Positions 1 to 5,163 of a DNA stretch of 5,867 bases are shown here, piece by piece (positions within the stretch are counted from its first letter, which is position 1; each line of letters begins with the position of its first letter). A program made the translations under genes and the position numbers. Source of the DNA: Betaproteobacteria bacterium UBA3031 (lineage in GTDB: Bacteria > Pseudomonadota > Gammaproteobacteria > Burkholderiales > Eutrophovitaceae); NCBI GenBank assembly GCA_002367635.1, contig DFDI01000003.1, forward strand, positions 1-5,867. Direction: 5' to 3'. The notes beneath the pieces were generated by a model, which was not told the DNA's origin, ran no database searches, and saw nothing but the letters and a program-made list of their open reading frames with translations.

Positions 1-803
1 AGGGCGACTAGCGCACCAATTGAAAGTGGGATGTGAAAATAAAGCCATAACCGCACCAGGGTAGCAGCCCGAACGTAGGTTCGAAGCCGACGGAGCAATT
101 CTGACTTTCGAGTCAAAATCGTTCGAAGCTTTCTTAATGCTGATTCCTGCTCATCACCGGAGACCTTAGCCTCATCAATGAATTCCAAGGCTAATCTTGT
201 CGAACAATCCTTAGGCTCTACCTCCAACATTTTGGATATGGAACCACCGATTTGAGTACCCTCAGCTCCACTGAGGACCGCAGCATTGATTTCGTCGCCT
301 AATCCCATTGCGACTTCCCTGGCCTGCAAATCCAGTTCCGACAATTCAAGCAAAATCTCCGCTCGAGTTAGGCCTTGCCTCGAGCCAGTTAATATCGAGG
401 GGTATCTGACATAACAAAAAACACCGTACATGCCACTCGTCACTGTGAGAAAAACCAAAACCCAGAGAAGCGAATGTAGGTTTACACCAAGCTGGAAACC
501 CGAATGAAACAAACTGAGGAAGACAACCAAGACCCCAAGATAAACATGGGCGCTCAACCAACCTTTTAGAGGATCCACACCGGTCATAAACTGACGTTTT
601 TTTACCCCGAACCACGCCAAAAATAAAACCAGCCCAGCACTTATGACGCCGAATGTGTAACCGAACCACGTCCCCCCATTTGGAGTTCGACCCGGATCAT
701 GCCAGAGATACGCAATCAGCGTAACAAGCAGGACAAAACCACTAATTTTTAAATACTTATAGCCTTTATAGGCTAGAAAAGACTCGCTTAATTTAATATC
801 CAT
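1..803 (-). CDS. Multi-pass membrane protein, probable b-type cytochrome (ferric-reductase/b561-like), C-terminus outside window
   Basis: An open frame of 267 codons starts at ATG 803-801 and has no stop before the left edge, so the C-terminus is missing. Hydrophobic stretches lie near residues 19-33, 46-66, 84-103 and 110-131, and a fifth begins near 250. In the third, His86 and His100 are separated by 13 residues, the spacing used for transmembrane haem b ligands in b561, cytochrome b and ferric-reductase families. The fifth begins YFHIPLS, with His257 as a possible further ligand whose partner would fall just outside the window. Residues about 140-245 are a hydrophilic, mostly helical-looking segment between TM4 and TM5. 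The gene starts four bases after the stop of the upstream redox fusion gene (TAG-TCTC-ATG), so the two are almost certainly cotranscribed and perhaps translationally coupled. The nearest Shine-Dalgarno-like stretch, AAGGGA (about 819-824), is rather far upstream. Seen: frame, helices, histidines. Inferred: haem binding and a role as electron partner of the neighbour. A haem-free membrane protein cannot be excluded. Confidence 0.8.
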   Translation of the reverse strand, partial: MDIKLSESFLAYKGYKYLKISGFVLLVTLIAYLWHDPGRTPNGGTWFGYTFGVISAGLVLFLAWFGVKKRQFMTGVDPLKGWLSAHVYLGVLVVFLSLFHSGFQLGVNLHSLLWVLVFLTVTSGMYGVFCYVRYPSILTGSRQGLTRAEILLELSELDLQAREVAMGLGDEINAAVLSGAEGTQIGGSISKMLEVEPKDCSTRLALEFIDEAKVSGDEQESALRKLRTILTRKSELLRRLRTYVRAATLVRLWLYFHIPLSIGALVA

Positions 804-807
804 GAGA

Positions 808-3159
808 CTAAGACGCTTTCCCTTGTAACTGCATTAAAGCCTGCGGTGCAACGCGAATCGCTGCGCCAGTTGGGCACGCTCTAACGCATGATGGGCCGCC
901 TTCCAAATCTCGGCACATGTCACACTTGACCGCTTTTTTAGGTGCTTTTTCACTGGTATCATTTTTTGTAAACAATCTAGATAGAATCCCAGTCTTCTTA
1001 TTGTCGAGCGACGCGAGTTGTATGACGCCGTAAGGACAGCTACGTGCGCAGTTACCACATCCAATACAACTATCTTCGATAAACACCTCTCCAGAAGGGG
1101 AACGTTTTATCGCGTCCGGAGGGCAATCAGTCATGCAATGTGGATTCTCACAATGACGGCAGGATGTCGGGATGTGCATTGTTTGATAAGTAGGCCCCGC
1201 CTCACGATCCAAACGCGACACACCATCGTGGGTCTCGGCACATGCCTTTTCACAATTATCGCAACCAATACATAAGGACTCGTCAATGAGCAAGACATCT
1301 GTCGCTTCACTCACACCTTGCTCGAGAAGAAACTGCAGAATGCCTCCACCGTTTCCGGTTTGAGACGCGCGTTCATTTTGGGTAATTCGATCTTTAAATT
1401 TCGACTCTACTGAAGCCTTAAGTTTAACATTCGAATCCATCAGACTCTTAAAAGCTGACCCGTCGATTTGGATAGTCTCACAGGCAACTGCCGCAGTGAC
1501 GGTGGCGGATCGAGGTGCATTTGAAACCAACCCCATTTCACCAACATAATTACCAGAAGCCACATAATTGAGCACGACACTGCGTCCGCCTAGACGCTTT
1601 GACACGGAAACCGAACCCTTTCGAATCAGATGAAGCGAATCCGCCTCATCCCCCTCATTAAATAAGACTTCACCCAACTTGAATGACTTGATTACAGAGC
1701 TCTCAGCGATCTCAATAAGGTCTTGTCGCGGGACGTCGGGCGCGATATACGTTTGGATCTGTCTGATCGCCGCCTCTCTATCGAGCGCTTGACGCACATC
1801 AGGCGAATTACCCCTGACTTTAATCATTGTCCGTCTTGGAATTTCTATCAACACACAGCTTGATTCCGCTTTGATCGTTGCCGTTCTTCTACGCCCGGAA
1901 ATCAATCCCATCTCACCGAAATAATTCCCAAGACCTAGAATAATTCGCTTTTCCAGATCGTCTTCGTCAACGACCACTGCAACCGCACCTTCAAGAACGA
2001 CATAAAAACTGTTGGTATAGTCATTCTTCTCAAAAACCACATCTCCAGGAGCACATTTGTGCACCGTAGATTCAACCATCATCTCCCTAAGCATCAGCGC
2101 ATTTATATTCGCAAATACCGGTATCGACTCCCGCACGTTCTTTAGAAACCCCTCTACATCATCAGTATTTAATATACTAATTTGAGATTTAAGGATTGGA
2201 GCATCTGCTGGTTCGACCGCATTACCAAGTATGTACTCAACAACTTCATAACCTTGGTTCATTGCTTGCTTAATTAACGGATAGCCGCCCAACGCACCAA
2301 CAATATACAAACCAGCAACGTTAGACTCATATTGCTCCGTGCATTCAGGAAGTGCATTGCGCGCATCAGATGGGAAGACGACCCCACAAGACTCTACAAA
2401 TTTACGTGGCGGGGACGCGCCCATTCGAGCAATCACCCTATCGCACTCAATCGTTACCTCTCCATCGGGCGTTTCAACAGTCAGTGTCCCCACGCCTGCG
2501 CCAATCGTGCTTGCCTGATATATTGGCTGTATCCTGCCCGCATCTATAGCAGACATAATCAACGCCTCGTTAGCAGGCTTCGCTCTTGCAAAATCTTCGC
2601 CTCGATTCAACACGTAAACGGTATTTCTAACCGATAAAGCAACGGCATTTTCGATCGCCGCGTCACCCGCTCCGATCACAATAATACGCTCAAGCTCATA
2701 CTCGTCAGGGTCATCGAGCTGGTACTGAATATGAGGCAAGTCAGCTCCGGGCACTCGAAGTTTATTGAGGTTACCTTGTAATCCTATACCTAGAATCACG
2801 GTTTCTGCAGTGACGGTTGCACCGTCAGCCATCTTAATAGTGAAATTCCCCTTTTCACCCTCTATTCCCACCACCTCACTATTCAGTCTCACATTAACCT
2901 TCAATGAGGCGGACGTGTCATCCCAATTATCCAGTATGTCCTCTCGTTTTCCAGCTGCGAACGGCATTGGCGACCGCAGCGGCAAAACATCCGGAGTGGA
3001 CATTACGAATTTACCTTTTTGGAATTTAAAGAGTGTGTCCGACAGATGGGACGATTTCTCGATAAGAACATGAGGTACGTTAAGCTCCGCCGCGTGACCT
3101 GCCGCACTTAGCCCACCGGGTCCAGAACCAATAATTGCTATTTTATAATCTGCTGTCAC
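808..3159 (-). CDS. FAD/NAD(P) oxidoreductase - twin cyclic-nucleotide-binding domain - four-cluster [4Fe-4S] ferredoxin fusion protein
   Basis: Predicted soluble 783-residue redox protein; no signal peptide or membrane segment is seen. Numbering is from GTG 3159. Residues 7-16 (IAIIGSGPGG) are the FAD dinucleotide fold and 159-172 (IIVIGAGDAAIENA) the NAD(P) fold. GLYIVGALGGYPLIKQA at 283-299 is the C-terminal flavin motif of the thioredoxin-reductase superfamily. No CxxC disulfide is present in this part. The NADPH-type HRRxxxR motif is degenerate (NRGEDFAR from 185), so NADH versus NADPH is open. Two cyclic-nucleotide-binding domains follow (about 350-455 and 470-585). Their phosphate cassettes, GEMGLISGRRRTAT and GEMGLVSNAPRSAT, keep the Glu and Arg (E416/R425 and E541/R550); no helix-turn-helix follows. 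A Gly-rich linker leads to a DmsB/HybA-like ferredoxin module with Cys 630/633/636/640, 667/670/675/679, 698/701/704/708 and 746/749/758/762, enough for four clusters. It is the first visible gene of an operon with the membrane protein. In-frame TTG 3195 and GTG 3189 would extend it by up to 12 residues but lack a ribosome site. Domains are certain; substrate, acceptor and ligand are unknown. Confidence 0.93.
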   Translation of the reverse strand: MTADYKIAIIGSGPGGLSAAGHAAELNVPHVLIEKSSHLSDTLFKFQKGKFVMSTPDVLPLRSPMPFAAGKREDILDNWDDTSASLKVNVRLNSEVVGIEGEKGNFTIKMADGATVTAETVILGIGLQGNLNKLRVPGADLPHIQYQLDDPDEYELERIIVIGAGDAAIENAVALSVRNTVYVLNRGEDFARAKPANEALIMSAIDAGRIQPIYQASTIGAGVGTLTVETPDGEVTIECDRVIARMGASPPRKFVESCGVVFPSDARNALPECTEQYESNVAGLYIVGALGGYPLIKQAMNQGYEVVEYILGNAVEPADAPILKSQISILNTDDVEGFLKNVRESIPVFANINALMLREMMVESTVHKCAPGDVVFEKNDYTNSFYVVLEGAVAVVVDEDDLEKRIILGLGNYFGEMGLISGRRRTATIKAESSCVLIEIPRRTMIKVRGNSPDVRQALDREAAIRQIQTYIAPDVPRQDLIEIAESSVIKSFKLGEVLFNEGDEADSLHLIRKGSVSVSKRLGGRSVVLNYVASGNYVGEMGLVSNAPRSATVTAAVACETIQIDGSAFKSLMDSNVKLKASVESKFKDRITQNERASQTGNGGGILQFLLEQGVSEATDVLLIDESLCIGCDNCEKACAETHDGVSRLDREAGPTYQTMHIPTSCRHCENPHCMTDCPPDAIKRSPSGEVFIEDSCIGCGNCARSCPYGVIQLASLDNKKTGILSRLFTKNDTSEKAPKKAVKCDMCRDLEGGPSCVRACPTGAAIRVAPQALMQLQGKAS

Positions 3160-3163
3160 GTTG

Positions 3164-3169
3164 CCTCTT
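3164..3169 (-). promoter_or_regulatory. Ribosome binding site deciding the GTG start of the redox fusion gene
   Basis: AAGAGG on the minus strand lies four bases upstream of GTG 3159-3157. The start it selects places the FAD motif six residues from the N-terminus, the usual layout in this fold. The earlier in-frame TTG at 3195 and GTG at 3189 have only AT-rich sequence in front of them. Confidence 0.5.
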
Positions 3170-3211
3170 GTCTTGCGCCTGAGCGTCACGGTCAAAATTC
3201 AATTAAAAGTA

Positions 3212-3240
3212 ATACTATCCGATGCCAACCGCATAATCAA
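3212..3240 (-). promoter_or_regulatory. Candidate sigma-70 promoter for the redox operon
   Basis: On the minus strand, TTGATT (3240-3235) and TAGTAT (3217-3212) are separated by 17 bases. Each box matches four of six consensus positions. Transcription would begin near 3205, leaving a leader of about 46 bases before GTG 3159 but only about 10 before TTG 3195, which also favours the GTG start. This is a by-eye match in AT-rich DNA and is only moderately supported. Confidence 0.35.
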
Positions 3241-3265
3241 AGAAAATACTGCACATTAGTTTCAA

Positions 3266-3280
3266 TATCATCAGATGATA
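3266..3280. repeat. Perfect 15-base palindrome, possible operator
   Basis: TATCATC-A-GATGATA has two seven-base arms around a single central base. Its centre lies about 68 bases upstream of the predicted transcription start of the redox operon, a position where activators often bind. It does not match the CRP (TGTGA-N6-TCACA) or FNR (TTGAT-N4-ATCAA) consensus. The repeat is certain; the regulatory role is a guess. Confidence 0.4.
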
Positions 3281-3291
3281 CGTTACATAGC

Positions 3292-3315
3292 GTCATGCAT
3301 ATTAATAGGCATGAC
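3292..3315. repeat. Inverted repeat GTCATGC-N10-GCATGAC
   Basis: Seven-base arms at 3292-3298 and 3309-3315 match perfectly around a ten-base AT-rich spacer. The spacing of about 17 bases between arm centres fits either a dimeric operator with half-sites on one helical face or a weak hairpin. Both arms contain the CATGC/GCATG core that recurs further right in the same intergenic region. Confidence 0.4.
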
Positions 3316-3458
3316 AGGTACTCGGGAGTACAACCAATCTTTGGTCTTCACAAAGACATTAAATGAGCAATCCCAGTGTGCATGCTACAGATTCGGTGCG
3401 CACATTATTCGCAAAAAATACGATGTGTATGACTTACAATTAAGTACTAATAAAAATT

Positions 3459-3474
3459 GCAACATGCAACATGC
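3459..3474. repeat. Short tandem repeat GCAACAT x2, partly a third copy
   Basis: GCAACAT occurs at 3459-3465 and again at 3466-3472, followed by the diverged GCAGCAA. The nine-base string CATGCTACA occurs at 3381-3389 and again at 3484-3492. These are short direct repeats, too short and too few for a CRISPR array. They carry the CATGC core shared with the inverted repeat at 3292-3315. Confidence 0.4.
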
Positions 3475-3722
3475 AGCAAATTACATGCTACAAGAGCTGA
3501 TCGTGATAATTATTGGTTACAAGAAAAATTAATTTCTATCGTACATTAGCAAAAAAGAGTAGAGTACTTTTTTTGGGATCTCACAAAAAAATGAGCATTC
3601 AATTGGCTATTCAACCTTTCAGCTAATCGACTCAGACCTTTCAAGTAGAGCCGACCATGTTTAATTTGGGAGTTATTCAAAAAAACCCTAGTCAATGGGC
3701 ACCATCTATAACCTACACATCC

Positions 3723-3726
3723 GGAG
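3723..3726 (+). promoter_or_regulatory. Ribosome binding site of gdhA
   Basis: GGAG lies 13 bases before ATG 3740, with a nine-base A tract (3730-3738) filling most of the spacer. The spacing is longer than usual, but no better site is present. An in-frame ATG at 3695 would add 15 residues unlike any glutamate dehydrogenase N-terminus I know, and its nearest GGGAG is more than 20 bases away. Confidence 0.45.
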
Positions 3727-3739
3727 TTCAAAAAAAAAT

Positions 3740-5110
3740 ATGTCTAAATTACACGGCAGCGACAGTAAAACACAAGAATATCTAGACCGATATATGGAGG
3801 GCGTAACAAAACGCAATCCAGGACAACCAGAATTCGTACAATCAGTTTACGAAGTCGCATCATCGATATTCCCTTACATCGCAGACAAACCCAAGTATCA
3901 CAAATTGCAAATACTCGAGCGTATGGCCGAGCCAGAGCGAGTGATTTCATTCCGAGTCCCATGGACTGACGACGAAGGACGCATCAGAACCAATCGAGGA
4001 TGGCGCATTCAATTTAATTCTGCAATCGGGCCTTACAAAGGTGGCTTAAGATTCCACCCAAGCGTGAACGAGTCGGTGCTGAAATTTTTAGGCTTCGAAC
4101 AAACATTTAAAAACAGCCTCACGGGTCTTCCAATGGGAGGAGGCAAAGGTGGCGCGAATTTCAATCCAAAAGGCAAGTCAGATTTAGAAATTATGCGATT
4201 TTGTCAGTCCTTTATGACCGAACTCTATCGCCACATTGGCCCAGACACAGATGTGCCTGCAGGTGACATTGGTGTTGGCGGTCGAGAAATTGGCTTCTTG
4301 TTTGGACAGTACAAACGCATTCGCAATGAATTCGTTGGCGTACTTACCGGAAAAGGACTGGAATTCGGCGGATCCAAAATGAGAACAGAGGCCACAGGTT
4401 ACGGTGCGATCTTTTTCATGCGCAACATGTTAGCCCAACATAAAGACACCATTAAAGGAAAAACCGTACTGATCTCAGGATCTGGCAATGTAGCAACTCA
4501 CGCAGCCGAGAAATGTTTGCACCTCGGAGCAAAACCCTTAACCATGTCGGACTCTGGTGGTTTCATCCACTGTAAAGACGGCTTCACACAAGAGCAAATT
4601 GATTGGATCAAAGATCTAAAAAATGTTCGTCGTGGACGAATCTCTGAAGCAGCTGATCACTTTGACAATATCACCTTCCATGAAGGTCGCCCTTGGAGCG
4701 TGGCTGGTGACTGCGCAGTGCCCTCTGCAACGCAAAATGAAATTAACGCAGAAGAAGCAGCAATGCTCATCAAGAACGGTGTCAAAGTAGTTGCTGAAGC
4801 TGCCAATATGCCGTGCGAACAAGCAGCGGTCGAAGCCTTCTTGGACGCCGACGTTTTATTCGGCCCAGCAAAAGCCGTTAATGCAGGGGGTGTTGGTGTT
4901 TCGGGCTTAGAAATGAGCCAAAACAGCTCGCGAATTGCTTGGGACAACGAGCATCTAAAAACACTCCTCGAGAATATGATGAAGGAGATTCATGATTCCT
5001 GCGTTAAGTTTGGCGATACAGGTGGGAAAAATACGAATTATCTACAAGGCGCAAACATCGCTGGCTTTGTTAAAGTAGCCGATGCCATGATTGCCTATGG
5101 ACACGTATAA
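3740..5110 (+). CDS. gdhA: NADP-specific glutamate dehydrogenase
   Basis: The 456-residue product is close to the roughly 447 residues of Escherichia coli GdhA and matches that hexameric small-subunit class throughout. It catalyses the reversible reductive amination of 2-oxoglutarate with ammonia to glutamate in the cytoplasm, the low-affinity ammonia assimilation route. Numbering is from ATG 3740. The substrate-binding segment YKGGLRFHPSV is at 99-109, Gln121 and Lys124 lie in EQTFKNSLTG, and catalytic Lys136 is in LPMGGGKGG. The AGDIGVGGREIG segment carries catalytic Asp176. The coenzyme-domain Rossmann loop GSGNVA is at 247-252, and the SDSGG that follows (270-274) is typical of NADP-preferring enzymes. 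NAGGVGVSGLEMSQN near 382-396 is the conserved C-terminal hinge. All key residues are present and there is no frameshift. It stands alone, divergent from the redox operon and convergent with bamD, and ends at its own terminator. The start is chosen over in-frame ATG 3695 because of ribosome-site placement and family length. Confidence 0.97.
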   Translation: MSKLHGSDSKTQEYLDRYMEGVTKRNPGQPEFVQSVYEVASSIFPYIADKPKYHKLQILERMAEPERVISFRVPWTDDEGRIRTNRGWRIQFNSAIGPYKGGLRFHPSVNESVLKFLGFEQTFKNSLTGLPMGGGKGGANFNPKGKSDLEIMRFCQSFMTELYRHIGPDTDVPAGDIGVGGREIGFLFGQYKRIRNEFVGVLTGKGLEFGGSKMRTEATGYGAIFFMRNMLAQHKDTIKGKTVLISGSGNVATHAAEKCLHLGAKPLTMSDSGGFIHCKDGFTQEQIDWIKDLKNVRRGRISEAADHFDNITFHEGRPWSVAGDCAVPSATQNEINAEEAAMLIKNGVKVVAEAANMPCEQAAVEAFLDADVLFGPAKAVNAGGVGVSGLEMSQNSSRIAWDNEHLKTLLENMMKEIHDSCVKFGDTGGKNTNYLQGANIAGFVKVADAMIAYGHV

Positions 5111-5129
5111 GCTTTACCTTTAATTGGGC

Positions 5130-5163
5130 AATAAAAAAGCTGCCTTCGGGCAGCTTTTTTATT
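5130..5163. terminator. Bidirectional Rho-independent terminator between gdhA and bamD
   Basis: Fifteen-base perfectly complementary arms (5130-5144 and 5149-5163) close on a TTCG tetraloop with a GCTGCC/GGCAGC core. The A6 and T6 flanks give a U-tract on both strands. It begins 20 bases after the gdhA stop. The bamD stop codon (5164-5162) overlaps the foot of the stem, so one hairpin ends both convergent transcripts. Confidence 0.95.

Larger units (their letters stand above)
3241..3722. other. AT-rich divergent intergenic region without a convincing gene
   Basis: This stretch lies between the divergent redox operon and gdhA. The open frames in it (for example 3275-3532 on plus and 3546-3731 on minus) lack ribosome sites, have low-complexity composition and resemble no family I recognise. 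It contains a 15-base palindrome (3266-3280), an inverted repeat (3292-3315), six CATGC motifs on either strand between 3294 and 3488, and A/T tracts of six to seven bases at 3551, 3568, 3585 and 3679. The gdhA promoter must lie here or just downstream, but no well-spaced pair of boxes stands out. TATAAC at 3707-3712 is a possible -10 box without a good -35 partner. Confidence 0.6.

Noticed and set aside
346..669. Closed minus-strand open frame of 107 codons
   Set aside because: It lies in another frame of the membrane-protein gene, which is open over the whole stretch from 803 to 1 with clear helices and histidine spacing; this frame's translation has no such organisation.
808..3159. CRP/FNR-type transcription factor, because of the cyclic-nucleotide domains
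   Set aside because: No helix-turn-helix follows either domain; they are flanked by flavin and iron-sulfur modules.
3160..3195. TTG 3195 or GTG 3189 as start of the redox fusion
   Set aside because: Neither has a ribosome site, the added residues are basic and unlike the family N-terminus, and the predicted transcription start would leave almost no leader; GTG 3159 is preferred.
3459..3492. CRISPR-like direct repeats
   Set aside because: Units are only 7-9 bases, with two copies and no regular spacers.
3275..3532. Plus-strand open frame of 85 codons in the intergenic region
   Set aside because: No ribosome site, low-complexity end, no recognisable family, and it overlaps the inverted and direct repeats; most likely chance in AT-rich DNA.
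3551..3574. A6...T7 stretch as a Rho-independent terminator
   Set aside because: The arms pair only through A-T bases with a bulge and lack a GC core, and no gene ends just before it.
3546..3731. Minus-strand open frame of 61 codons before gdhA
   Set aside because: It starts inside the gdhA leader on the opposite strand and has no ribosome site or recognisable sequence.
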